Of a stretch of DNA of 64,000 nt, positions 55,965 through 64,000 are shown in pieces. The DNA is from PALSA-612 sp963776735 (GTDB taxonomy: Bacteria; Actinomycetota; Thermoleophilia; Gaiellales; Gaiellaceae). Position 1 is the first letter of the stretch. Each line of letters opens with the position of its first letter. The notes under the pieces are model-generated. The model did no database searches and was not told where the DNA came from. It saw only the letters and a list, made by a program, of their open reading frames with translations. The position numbers were made by a program, and so were the translations under genes. The stretch covers positions 222,757 through 286,756 of the forward strand of contig CAVZNV010000022.1 of the NCBI GenBank assembly GCA_963776735.1, read 5' to 3'.

Positions 55965-57070
55965 GCGGCAAGAAGCCGGGCGACGGCGTCGGGGGCACGG
56001 AGATCGGCGACCGCCTGGACGCAGGCGCCGGACCGGCTGTCGGACGCGGCGAGGATCGCGTCGGCGAGCTGTTCTGGCTCGCGGCCGGAGGCCACGGCGC
56101 CTGTCGAGCCCGGCCGGACGAGCCCGTCCGGGTCGGACTCGGGCGTGCAGGCGACGGGCAGGCCACACGCGAGCGCCTCGATCAGCGCCCGGGGCGAGCC
56201 CTCGAAACGGCTCGACATGACCAGGAGCGAGCTGCGTCGAAGCGCCTCGGCGGTCTTGCGACGCGGCTTCTGCCCGGTGAGCGTGACGGCGTGGACGACC
56301 CCTTCGGCGGCGATCAGACGCTCGACCGCCGGCCGCAGCGTCCCGTCGCCGACGACAGTCAGACGCGCATCCAGGCCGCGGCGCGCGAGGACGCCGAGAG
56401 TCCGCACGGCCAGCTCGGGATCCTTCGGTGCTTCGAGGCGGCCGACCCAGACGAGCTCGAGCCCGGTCGGCCGGTCGGGCGCCGGATAGAAGAGCTCGGG
56501 ATCGAACCAGGTCGTCATCGCCCGGGCCGGAATGCCGGCGCGTCGCAGCCGCTCTGCATCACGGCTCGAGAAGGCGACGACGCGGCTCGCCCGCCTGAGC
56601 GAGGCGCGCTCGACCGTCCGGTAGACCCCCGGAGCGAAGCGCCAGATCGAATCGGTGCCGCGGGCGAGCGCCCGCTCGGTGTCCGTGTGGATGAACTGCA
56701 CCGTCTCGCGGCCCGGCAGCAGCGACTGCGCGGCGGCGCCCAGGTCGACGCGGTGCGTCTGCGTGAGCACGCGAGGCATGCGGCGCCGGTAGCGCGCGAG
56801 GCCGGCCGCGACCCGTGCCGCGTGCGGCACGAGGCGCTGCTGGCGGTCGGGGGCGAGATGCGCGAGCGGCATGAACGCGATCTCGCGCCCGTGCATCGTG
56901 CGCACCGTCCATTCGCCGAGCTGCTCGTCAGCCTGGTCGGAGACGCCGGCGATCGCGAGCGCGTAGCCCGACGGTGCGTAACGCACGAGGTCGGAAATGC
57001 AGGTGTTGATCCCGCCCGGCACCTCGCGCCCGGGGTCGAACTGGTGGACGATCAGGCGGTCGGCATCCAC
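55961..57070 (-). CDS. GT4-family glycosyltransferase
   Basis: 369 aa, GT-B fold. N-terminal half begins VHQFDPGREVPGGINTCISD. C-terminal nucleotide-sugar domain: LELVWVGRLEAPKDPELAVRTL, VVGDGTLRPAVERLI, and the E-x7-E motif SSRFEGSPRALIEALACGLPV. Sugar unknown. GGGAGGA lies 7 nt before the GTG at 57070, which overlaps the upstream ligase gene by 19 nt. Confidence 0.9.
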   Translation of the reverse strand: MDADRLIVHQFDPGREVPGGINTCISDLVRYAPSGYALAIAGVSDQADEQLGEWTVRTMHGREIAFMPLAHLAPDRQQRLVPHAARVAAGLARYRRRMPRVLTQTHRVDLGAAAQSLLPGRETVQFIHTDTERALARGTDSIWRFAPGVYRTVERASLRRASRVVAFSSRDAERLRRAGIPARAMTTWFDPELFYPAPDRPTGLELVWVGRLEAPKDPELAVRTLGVLARRGLDARLTVVGDGTLRPAVERLIAAEGVVHAVTLTGQKPRRKTAEALRRSSLLVMSSRFEGSPRALIEALACGLPVACTPESDPDGLVRPGSTGAVASGREPEQLADAILAASDSRSGACVQAVADLRAPDAVARLLAA

Positions 57071-58380
57071 GTGGGCTCCTCCCGTTGCGGCGCGCCGAGC
57101 GCCAGTCCGATCGCGACCGCGGCCAGGTAGACGGCGGGCGTGTAGTTGAAGAGGTTGTCGACGAGCGCGTCGACGCAGGCCGCGATCAGCACCGCTCTCC
57201 CGAGCGAACCGACGAGCGAGGACGAGGCTCGCCGCCGCACCGCCCGCCATAGGCCGAGGAGCCCGGCGGCGACGACGAGCGCCCCGACGACACCGCCTTC
57301 GACGAGCACGCGGACGTACTCGTTGTGCGGCAGCGTCCCGAGCGGCTGGACGAACTGCTGCGTCGTGCTGGCGCCTGTTCCGAAGAGCTGATGCTGCCCC
57401 CAGACGCCGAGCAGAAGATGCCAGTTGAGAAAGCGCCAGTCGAGGCTGTTCGTGACGTGGCCCTGGGCCGCGGCGCTGTAGGACGTGGTCGACTCGAGTT
57501 GGCTGAGGCGCTCGGCGCCGATGGGCGTGAGCGCGAAGATCGCCACCGCTCCCACGATTCCGGCGAGGAACAACCCGCGTTTGACGCCCTGGAGGCGGAA
57601 GTGTGTGAGTGCGTAGACACCGATCACGGCTGCAGCGAGTGCTCCCAGGCTCCGGGTCGTGAAGATCGCGGCGCAGAACAGGACGACCAGGTACCAGTCG
57701 GCGCGGCGTCGCGTGTGCAACGCGAGCGCGAGCGAACCGAGCAGCGCGAAGGTGAACACGGCGCCGGCGGCGTTGGGGTGCGAGAAGGTGGCGAAGGCGC
57801 GCGCGCCGGGGGAAAGATGCCCGACACCGGCAAACTGCGCGAGCGCGATCAGAGCCGGCACTCCCGCTGTCATCACGGCGATTCGGAGATAGCGCTCGAT
57901 CGACCCGACGGTCTGTGCTGCCGAGAGAGCGAGAACGCCGATCGCACACATGGAGGCCAGCCGCAGCCACTCGCGCACGAACCAGGACAGGTCGCCGTAG
58001 CGAGTCGACGCAAAGAAGGTCGACGCGGCAAGCAGAACGTAGACGGCCACGAGGGTGGTCCGTACTCGTCCCGAGACGGGCACGACCAGCGCGAGCACGA
58101 CCACGGCGACGGCGAGCGCGCCGACGACGAGGTCGGCGTAATGCCCGACCGAACCGCTCACGTCGCCGTACATGCGCACCGAGAGCAGCGCCACGAGGGG
58201 CGGCCAGGCGCCGACGACGAGGAGACTGAGCCCGGCCACGACCGCAGCGCACGAGACGGCGAGCGTCGGAGCGACGACGACTCCCGCACTCGCGACAACC
58301 GCGGCGATTGTCGCCGCTCCCCCCGCGATCAGTCCGTCGGCAGTCGACCGGTAGCCGGCCGTCGCCTCACGCAGCCGCAC
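57052..58380 (-). CDS. O-antigen ligase family membrane protein
   Basis: 442 aa, about 11-12 helices. The Wzy_C signature is SLDWRFLNWHLLLGVWGQHQ, then GTGASTTQQFVQPLGTLPHNEYVRVLVEGG; the HNEY-x6-E pattern is characteristic. Role: polymerisation of the repeat unit or ligation to a carrier. Its GTG start overlaps the GT2 gene by 14 nt. Confidence 0.88.
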   Translation of the reverse strand: MRLREATAGYRSTADGLIAGGAATIAAVVASAGVVVAPTLAVSCAAVVAGLSLLVVGAWPPLVALLSVRMYGDVSGSVGHYADLVVGALAVAVVVLALVVPVSGRVRTTLVAVYVLLAASTFFASTRYGDLSWFVREWLRLASMCAIGVLALSAAQTVGSIERYLRIAVMTAGVPALIALAQFAGVGHLSPGARAFATFSHPNAAGAVFTFALLGSLALALHTRRRADWYLVVLFCAAIFTTRSLGALAAAVIGVYALTHFRLQGVKRGLFLAGIVGAVAIFALTPIGAERLSQLESTTSYSAAAQGHVTNSLDWRFLNWHLLLGVWGQHQLFGTGASTTQQFVQPLGTLPHNEYVRVLVEGGVVGALVVAAGLLGLWRAVRRRASSSLVGSLGRAVLIAACVDALVDNLFNYTPAVYLAAVAIGLALGAPQREEPTWMPTA

Positions 58381-59320
58381 GACCGACTCCGAGACGCGTG
58401 AGTACCGGGCGAATCCCGTTGAGCCCTGCCGAGAGCAGTCCGGCGGTCGAGCGTCTCCGGACGAGCGCGTCGAGCAGCGGGACGTCGCTGAGAGCCGGGT
58501 CGATCGAGCTCAGGCGCGGGACGTCGGAAAGCGGCCGGTCGTAGAAGGCAGCGGTCGAGACGGCGCGACACCAGGCCGCGGCGGCCCGGCGCGGATAGTT
58601 GATCGCACCGAGCTCTTCGCGGGCTCGCTCCGTCTCGGCGAACGTCCGCACTGCACTCAGGTGGCCCCGCAGCATCCCGCCCGAGCGCGTTGTCATGCTC
58701 GTCGGTCGGAGGCGGAGCAGGCAGTGGCGTTGCCGTGTTCGCAAGAGGTCGTAGCCGGCTCCGTAGAGCCGAAAGAGTAGGTCGTAGTCCTCGCTGCCGG
58801 GCAGCTCCCGCCAGCCACCCACGCTGCGAACCGACTCGGCGCGCAACATCGTCGCGCTCTTCACAAACGGGTTGCGCCGCCAGAGCGCGGCTGCGTCGAG
58901 GCGCTCCGTGCTTCCGCCGGCCTCGTCGAGGTGGCGCCAGGGCGGCGGCGTTCCATCCCAGAAGCGCACCGCACCTGCGCCCACCGTCGCCACGGATGGA
59001 GCAGACCGTCGAAACAGGCCGACGAGTTGCTCGCCGGCGCGCGGACCCCAGAGGTCGTCCGCGTCGACGAACGCCACGAGCGGCGCCTGGACGGAATCGA
59101 GCGCGAAGTTCTGTGTTGCGCCGAGCCCCGAGTGAGGGCGTCGCAACACGGTGACGAGCGGTTGGCAGAGCCTGGGGACGACGGAGTCGAAGCCGTCGGT
59201 GCTGCCGTCGTCTACCACCGTCACGGACAGAGGCGGCACGGTCTGGGCGAGGAGAGACTCGACCGTCTCGGTCACCGTCGCGGCGTCGTTGTGGCACGGG
59301 ATGACGACCTCGTACGTCAC
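58367..59320 (-). CDS. GT2-family glycosyltransferase
   Basis: 317 aa, GT-A fold. VTYEVVIPCHNDAATVTETV, VTVVDDGSTDGFDS and AFVDADDLWGP (DxD metal/nucleotide site), then GGWRELPGSEDYDLLFRLYG as acceptor region. Similar to WcaA-like enzymes. GTG start overlaps the flippase stop by 4 nt. Confidence 0.9.
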   Translation of the reverse strand: MTYEVVIPCHNDAATVTETVESLLAQTVPPLSVTVVDDGSTDGFDSVVPRLCQPLVTVLRRPHSGLGATQNFALDSVQAPLVAFVDADDLWGPRAGEQLVGLFRRSAPSVATVGAGAVRFWDGTPPPWRHLDEAGGSTERLDAAALWRRNPFVKSATMLRAESVRSVGGWRELPGSEDYDLLFRLYGAGYDLLRTRQRHCLLRLRPTSMTTRSGGMLRGHLSAVRTFAETERAREELGAINYPRRAAAAWCRAVSTAAFYDRPLSDVPRLSSIDPALSDVPLLDALVRRRSTAGLLSAGLNGIRPVLTRLGVGRAAA

Positions 59321-60567
59321 GTGCTCGCTCCCGAGACGGCAAGCGAGTCGGCGTGCTCGACCCGGGCCAGCCGAAACCAGGTGAAAGCGGCGGCAGCGAC
59401 CTGGCCCGCGCATGGCGCCAGCGCGACGACACCCAGATCGGAGTTCCTCCAGACCGCGAGCCACGCAGCCTCGACGCCCAGCAGGACGATGGCCTGCAGC
59501 ACCACCGTCCGCCGTCCGCAGATGAACGGGAGCGGGATGTTGACCAGCGAGTACGTGAGCAGCGGGACGTACTGCAGGAGCAGGATCGACGTGAGGACGC
59601 CTGCCTTCGCGTAGCTCGATCCGAATACGAGTGGCACGCCGAGCGGCGCCGAGAGGGCGCACAGGGCGACGAGCGCCATGATCCCCAGCAGAGGCACCTT
59701 GAGCCGACCGAGCGCCCCCATCGCCTGGGAGCGGGTGGAGGCCGAACCGATGGTCGGAAGCCCGACGACAACCAGCGTGGCCGTCAGGAGCGAGAACCCG
59801 GAGACGACGCGGTTCGCAATCGCGTACTGGGCCACGTCATTCGAGCTGCGGGTCGCCCCGACCCACAGGAGGTCGAGCCGCTGGAAGATCCCGAAGCCGA
59901 TCGTGCCGGCGGTGAGCGCCAGAGCGAGCCCGCGAAAGTCTCCGGATCGGCCGATCTCCGCTCGCGGCGCCCGCTTCCTCGACCGCACGAGCTTCCAGCC
60001 GAAGCAGGCGAGAACCGGAAGCGACCCGAGGGCAGAAGCAGCGACCAGGCTGCCGGCTCCCGGATCCACGAGGCTCGCCACGAGCGCCGCAACGAGAACG
60101 GGGACGCTGAAGATCGCCTGGATCGCCGCCTGAAGGCGAATGTTGCCAGACGCCTGAGGCTCGTAGCAGAGGACGTAGGCAGCGCACGCTCCGGCTGCGT
60201 AGACGACGAAGCAGCCGATCGCGAGCCAGCGGGTGCTCTGCCCGGCGCCCAGCGATCCGCCCGCATGCAGCAGGTACGCGACGAGCGGGACGAGCGAGAT
60301 CCCGAAGCACACGAGGCGGAGCCGGGATGCTCGCAGGAACAGCGCGCCGTCGCCCGTGCCCCCGGCGCGGACGGCCGTCCGCGCGGCGGCTGCATCGATG
60401 CCGGTACCGAGAGCGGCGGCGAGCGCGCCCGTCGCCAGCACCAGCGACACGACCGCGACCTCCGACTCGGGCAGCAGACGTGCGACGAGCAGCGTCAGGG
60501 CGAAGGTGCAGACGCTCGAGATCCCGTAGGCTCCGGCGGTTCCGCCGTAGCGACGCAGCAGGGCCAT
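59317..60567 (-). CDS. Wzx-like polysaccharide flippase
   Basis: 416 aa, about 12 helices. Begins RYGGTAGAYGISSVCTFALT, with TAGTIGFGIFQRLDLLWVGA and QYAIANRVVSGFSLLTATLV typical of lipid-linked oligosaccharide flippases. It would move the undecaprenyl-linked unit across the membrane to the two ligase/polymerase-type proteins. A 70-nt gap separates it from the sugar transferase gene; the start is ATG 60567. Confidence 0.85.
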   Translation of the reverse strand: MALLRRYGGTAGAYGISSVCTFALTLLVARLLPESEVAVVSLVLATGALAAALGTGIDAAAARTAVRAGGTGDGALFLRASRLRLVCFGISLVPLVAYLLHAGGSLGAGQSTRWLAIGCFVVYAAGACAAYVLCYEPQASGNIRLQAAIQAIFSVPVLVAALVASLVDPGAGSLVAASALGSLPVLACFGWKLVRSRKRAPRAEIGRSGDFRGLALALTAGTIGFGIFQRLDLLWVGATRSSNDVAQYAIANRVVSGFSLLTATLVVVGLPTIGSASTRSQAMGALGRLKVPLLGIMALVALCALSAPLGVPLVFGSSYAKAGVLTSILLLQYVPLLTYSLVNIPLPFICGRRTVVLQAIVLLGVEAAWLAVWRNSDLGVVALAPCAGQVAAAAFTWFRLARVEHADSLAVSGAST

Positions 60568-60637
60568 GGTCAGGCGCCCACCGGCACGGACGTCCGGATG
60601 GCGACGTCGACGTACACCTCGGTTCCTCGCCCCGGCG

Positions 60638-62116
60638 TCAGCGAGCCGAGGCTCCTCCCCTGAGTACCTGCGGGACGGTCTTCAGGATCAAGCCGAGGTC
60701 GAGCCAGGGCGACCAGTTGGTGACGTAGCGGTAGTCGAGGGCGACCATCTCCTCGAACGGCAGGTTGCTGCGGCCGTTCACCTGCCAGAGGCCGGTGACG
60801 CCCGGCTTGACGGAGAGCCGCTGCCGGCGCCAGTCGGTCACGTGCAGGTGCTCCTCGGGGATGAGCGGCCGCGGCCCGACGAGCGACATCTCGCCGGCGA
60901 GGACGTTGAGGAGCTGCGGTAGCTCGTCGAGCGAGTAGCGCCGCAACACCCGGCCGACGCGGGTCACGCGCGGGTCGTCGTCGGCCTTGAACATGTGCGC
61001 CTCGCCGCCGTCGCGGGCGTGGATGTTGAGGTGGGCGATCTCGTGCTTGCGCTCTTCCGCGTCCACGACCATCGTCCGGAACTTCCACATCCGGAACATC
61101 CGGTCGGCGTCGCGGATCCGTTCCTGGCGGAAGAAGACGGGGCCTTTCGAGTCGAGCTTGATCGCGACCGCGATGACGGCGAACACCGGTGCGAGCAGGA
61201 CGAGCGTGACCGTCGAGACGGAGACGTCGGCGAGTCGCTTGAGGGCTCGTGACGAGCGCGAGAGCTTGAAGGGCCGGAGGCTCCAGAGCGTGATGCCCCC
61301 GGCCGTGTGCACGTCGACTTCCGGCCCCATCAGCTCGGGGAAGCGCGGGAGCACGTCGACCTGGACGCCCTGCGCGTTCAGCTCGCGGATGTGGCGAAGC
61401 ATGGGCTCGTGCCCGTCGGCCGTGAACCCCATGACGACCCGGTCGACGTGCTTCTCGTGGACGAGGTGCGGGAGGTCGTCGAGCGTCCCGACGACGCGGA
61501 GATCTCCGAAACCGGGGACAGCCGCACCGGAGTTCCCGTCGACGAAGCCGATCACGCGCAGCCCGAACTCGGGATGCTGCCCGAGCCGCTTCGCGATCTG
61601 CCGCCCTTCCGGCCCCGTTCCGACGACGAGCGTGTTCTGGAAGTAGCTCTCGTGCTTGCGGCAGATGCGGCGCGCGACGAAGCGCAGGACGACGATGGCG
61701 GTGATCGTCAGCGCCCAGAACACCGTGACGCGGACGAGGTAGGGGTGGGCGAGGCCGGTGACGCGGGCGCCCGCGATGACGATCCAGGTTCCGACCGTGG
61801 CGAGGTGGAAGACGCCGCCGAGGTCGTCGACCGTGTGGTGCTCGGTTCGGCTCTCGTCGCGGTCGTAGAGCCCGTAGAGCTTCGCGAGCAGGATCCAGAC
61901 CGGCAGCGTGAGGAGGAACAGCCCGATCTCGGTTCGCGTGCTGAAGGTCTGCCCCTTCGTGACGCCGCCGAAGATGTTCTCGGTGACGATGAATGCGAGT
62001 AGCAGCCCCATCACGTCGGCCGCGACAAGAGCGCGCCTGATCAGCCAGCCGCGCGGCCACTCCCGGCCTTCGGCGTAGGTACGGCCGAGCTCGAGGCTCT
62101 CGCCGACGCTGGTCAT
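60638..62116 (-). CDS. polyprenyl-phosphate glycosyl-1-phosphate transferase (WbaP-like)
   Basis: 492 aa. Four or five N-terminal helices, a central Rossmann-like CoA-binding-type domain (NTLVVGTGPEGRQIAKRLGQ), then the catalytic sugar transferase domain: LKRLADVSVSTVTLVLLAPV, DSKGPVFFRQERIRDADRMF, FRMWKFRTM, RRYSLDELPQLLNVLAGEMS and VGPRPLIPEE. It starts the glycan by attaching the first sugar phosphate to undecaprenyl phosphate. Its ATG overlaps the Wzz/kinase stop by 4 nt. Confidence 0.94.
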   Translation of the reverse strand: MTSVGESLELGRTYAEGREWPRGWLIRRALVAADVMGLLLAFIVTENIFGGVTKGQTFSTRTEIGLFLLTLPVWILLAKLYGLYDRDESRTEHHTVDDLGGVFHLATVGTWIVIAGARVTGLAHPYLVRVTVFWALTITAIVVLRFVARRICRKHESYFQNTLVVGTGPEGRQIAKRLGQHPEFGLRVIGFVDGNSGAAVPGFGDLRVVGTLDDLPHLVHEKHVDRVVMGFTADGHEPMLRHIRELNAQGVQVDVLPRFPELMGPEVDVHTAGGITLWSLRPFKLSRSSRALKRLADVSVSTVTLVLLAPVFAVIAVAIKLDSKGPVFFRQERIRDADRMFRMWKFRTMVVDAEERKHEIAHLNIHARDGGEAHMFKADDDPRVTRVGRVLRRYSLDELPQLLNVLAGEMSLVGPRPLIPEEHLHVTDWRRQRLSVKPGVTGLWQVNGRSNLPFEEMVALDYRYVTNWSPWLDLGLILKTVPQVLRGGASAR

Positions 62117-63693
62117 CGCACCTGGGCCGGCTCGGCTGCGGTCTCGAGCGTCGGAACCGTCGTCGTGTCGCCGTAGCCGTATCCGTACCCGTAGCCCTCG
62201 CTCTCGTCCTGCTGCGCCGCGGTGACGACGATTCCGAGCGCCGTCGCGCCGGAGCTCGAGAGCACGCGGTGGAGTTCGTCGACCGTCGGCCGGCGCAGGA
62301 GCTCGAGCCGCGTGACGAGCACGACGGCGTCGACACGCGGGATCAGCGCGAGCGAGTCCCCGAGGCCGAGGAGCGGCGCGGAGTCGATCACGACGGTGTC
62401 GAAGACCTCGCTCAGGTGCAGGATCAACCGGCCGACACCCCGCGAGCGGATGAACTCGCCCGGGTTCGGCGGGATGCGACCCGAGCAGAGCACCTGTAGG
62501 CGGTTCTGCGGGCCGTCGTCGGGCGCAGCCATGGCCGCGGGGCCGACGGGGAAGGAGACGAGGGCGTCCTCGAGGGTGACGTGGCCGACGGCCATGGTCG
62601 TGAGACCGGGCTCCGGCGGAACGTGGAACAGCTCGTGAACGAACGGCCGACGCAAGTCGAGGTCGACGAGCGCGACGCGCTTGCCTGCGCGGGCGAGCGT
62701 GACGGCGAGATTGGCCGCGGTCGTCGACTTGCCCTCGCCGGGACGGGCGCTGGTGACCATGATCGTCTTCGGCTGCAGCTCGTGCGTGACGAACTCGAGA
62801 TTCGTCGCCAGGACGCGGAACGGCTCGGCGGCCGGGCTGGCCGGCTCATCGACCATGACGAGCTGGTTGTTCTTGCGCAGGTTGCGCGACGGCGCCGGGA
62901 TGCGCGCGAGCAGCGGCAGGCCCAACCGCTCCGACACCTCGGCGGCGCTGCGGATCCGGGTGTCGAGGTGGTCGCGGAGGAAGGCGAGGCCGAGACCGAG
63001 CACGATGCCGACGAGCAGCCCGAGCAGACCGTCCTTCACCGGAGTCGGTTGCACCTGCAAGGCGTTGTCGGCCGACTTGATCAGCGTCGCGTTGCCGGTC
63101 TGGAGCGCCTCCATGGTCGCGAGCTGCTGGTCCTTCGAGAGCAGGTCGGCGTAGAGCGCCCCACGGCTCGACCCGTTCGCCTCCAGCGTGGCGATCTTGG
63201 CGTCGACCTCGCGGCGCGCGGCACGGATCGACTGCGTCGACAGCGTGTTCGCGAAGTCGATGTACTGCCGCGCGTAGAGCGTGGCCAGCGACCGGGCGTT
63301 CGCCGCGTGGCGGTCGTCGACCGTGAACACGAGCACGTCGGTACCGGTCCTGGACGTCACCGAGGAGGTCTCGAGGAACTTGACGGGCGTCGTCTTCAGG
63401 TGCCCGGCGGCGATCACGCCGCGGGCGATCTCGGGCGACTGCGCGACGCTCGTCTGCGTGTCGACGAGCCACTGAGGGTCGACCGCTGTGGTCGGGTCGG
63501 TGACGTTGTTGAGACTGTAGGCCAGCGTCTGCCGGCTCAGCAGCACCTCGGCCGACGCCGAGTAGCGCGGCTGTTGCAGCATCGCGACGGCGACGGCAGC
63601 CGCCGGTGCCGCGACGAGCACGGCGAGGACGATCCACTTCCGGCGCCTGAGAACCTGCAGGTAGTCCCGCAGCGTCGACGACTGGACGTTCAT
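62113..63693 (-). CDS. Wzz chain-length regulator fused to BY-type tyrosine kinase
   Basis: 526 aa. Wzz domain with helices at about 20-38 and 222-240 flanking an outer coiled region. The cytoplasmic kinase has Walker A TSARPGEGKST ending near 324, Walker A' ALVDLDLRRP at 341-350, and Walker B near VVIDSAPLLG. The C terminus carries YGYGYGYGD at 501-509, a Tyr cluster suited to autophosphorylation. It controls chain length and export of the polysaccharide and is the first gene of the leftward locus. ATG at 63693. Confidence 0.93.
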   Translation of the reverse strand: MNVQSSTLRDYLQVLRRRKWIVLAVLVAAPAAAVAVAMLQQPRYSASAEVLLSRQTLAYSLNNVTDPTTAVDPQWLVDTQTSVAQSPEIARGVIAAGHLKTTPVKFLETSSVTSRTGTDVLVFTVDDRHAANARSLATLYARQYIDFANTLSTQSIRAARREVDAKIATLEANGSSRGALYADLLSKDQQLATMEALQTGNATLIKSADNALQVQPTPVKDGLLGLLVGIVLGLGLAFLRDHLDTRIRSAAEVSERLGLPLLARIPAPSRNLRKNNQLVMVDEPASPAAEPFRVLATNLEFVTHELQPKTIMVTSARPGEGKSTTAANLAVTLARAGKRVALVDLDLRRPFVHELFHVPPEPGLTTMAVGHVTLEDALVSFPVGPAAMAAPDDGPQNRLQVLCSGRIPPNPGEFIRSRGVGRLILHLSEVFDTVVIDSAPLLGLGDSLALIPRVDAVVLVTRLELLRRPTVDELHRVLSSSGATALGIVVTAAQQDESEGYGYGYGYGDTTTVPTLETAAEPAQVR

Positions 63694-63827
63694 TCGGCCC
63701 GCCCCACGTGTACGTGCCTCACCCCGAACCCTTTCCTCACCCGTTTTCGGACGACCGGTCGATCGTCCCTCGATCCAGGGATGTGATCGGACGCGAAGGC
63801 CCGATTCTTGAGGGGGAACTCGCCCGG
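63694..63827 (-). other. upstream region of the exopolysaccharide locus
   Basis: The 134-nt gap before wzz probably holds the locus promoter. I see the palindrome CGACCGGTCG at 63752-63761 and CCCT-N6-AGGG at 63767-63780, but no convincing -10/-35 pair. Confidence 0.35.
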
Positions 63828-64000
63828 CTAGTGCGTTCTGTGGCGAGCGGGCCCGAGCGAGACCTTGCCCTGGGCCCGATCGATCGACTCGACCCTGACT
63901 TCGATGGGGTCGCCGAGGCGGTACCGCCGCCCACTGCGCCGCCCTTCGAGCGCGGTCGCGAGGACGTTCGGCTCGAAGTAGTCGCCGCCGAGCAGCCGGG
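63828..64000 (-). CDS. C-terminal end of an S1-domain protein, RNase R-like (partial)
   Basis: The last 57 codons read LLGGDYFEPNVLATALEGRR, then RYRLGDPIEVRVESIDRAQG and KVSLGPARHRTH before TAG at 63828-63830. The RLGDPIEVRV-SIDRAQGKVSL part is the end of an S1 RNA-binding domain as found at the C terminus of RNase R/RNase II exoribonucleases. Only the tail is in the window, so any S1-ended protein is possible. Confidence 0.6.
   Translation of the reverse strand, partial: RLLGGDYFEPNVLATALEGRRSGRRYRLGDPIEVRVESIDRAQGKVSLGPARHRTH

Noticed and set aside
1..64000. CRISPR array, transposase, integrase or phage structural genes
   Set aside because: None seen on either strand; the island between 35 and 44 kb shows only indirect signs of mobility.

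Overview
The window is a G+C-rich, gene-dense bacterial chromosome segment. Many genes start with GTG and most neighbours overlap by 4 nt. The gene content is actinobacterial: zwf next to opcA, a cyclic-nucleotide-domain/thioredoxin-reductase-like fusion, LtrA membrane proteins, a class III cyclase/NB-ARC/TPR regulator, an EXORDIUM-like secreted protein, and a CGAAC-N4-GTTCG SOS box. I favour a soil-type member of class Thermoleophilia (Gaiellales or Solirubrobacterales), but this is inference from gene content and style; the window holds no rRNA or other marker that would settle it.

Layout. 1-5.1 kb: DUF5996, a zinc-finger protein, a small exported peptide, a DUF1275 membrane protein with a frame disruption, a cysteine-less DksA-like protein, an alpha/beta hydrolase, a GNAT, and a hydrolase-LuxR fusion regulator. 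5.1-21 kb: four DHA2-type drug exporters, each beside its own MarR or TetR regulator and a palindrome at the shared start. Between them lie a HAD-like protein, a flippase, a BNR-propeller/MoaD pair, DNA polymerase IV, a KANL3/Tex30-like hydrolase and an LtrA protein. 21-35.4 kb: housekeeping and accessory enzymes (MBL hydrolase, YbaK deacylase, GFA-TPR protein, GST, DUF1348, DUF1801), opcA-zwf, a second LtrA coupled to an M48 protease, a CNBD-TrxR-like oxidoreductase coupled to a 76-aa protein, and a secreted beta-propeller.

35.4-44.2 kb is the variable part. A 72-bp direct repeat brackets about 1 kb of small unknown genes. It is followed by a 1167-aa mosaic secreted protein, a stub of an adenine DNA methyltransferase, and a ruined cyclase/ATPase/TPR regulator that stops abruptly next to the 3' end of the tmRNA gene. 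tmRNA 3' ends are common integration sites, so this looks like the remains of an island.

44.2-52 kb: tmRNA, an aldo-keto reductase, a YCII protein, two MFS exporters, an ABC exporter with a frameshifted permease, a GNAT, SmpB (tmRNA partner) and an exported zincin-like protein. 52.1-63.7 kb is one leftward exopolysaccharide locus: Wzz/tyrosine kinase, polyprenyl-phosphate sugar transferase, flippase, GT2, O-antigen ligase, GT4, TagA-type transferase, and a ligase with a TPR tail. An ECF sigma factor and a putative membrane anti-sigma partner follow, then a strong terminator hairpin. The window ends inside a gene that looks like an RNase R-type S1 domain.

Two genome-wide habits stand out. Many genes have a TANNNT (usually TAGNCT) hexamer exactly 6 nt before the start codon, as expected for leaderless transcripts. 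Six convergent gene pairs share a 4-nt CTAG or TTAA that supplies both stop codons. After annotation no stretch over 300 nt lacks a gene.
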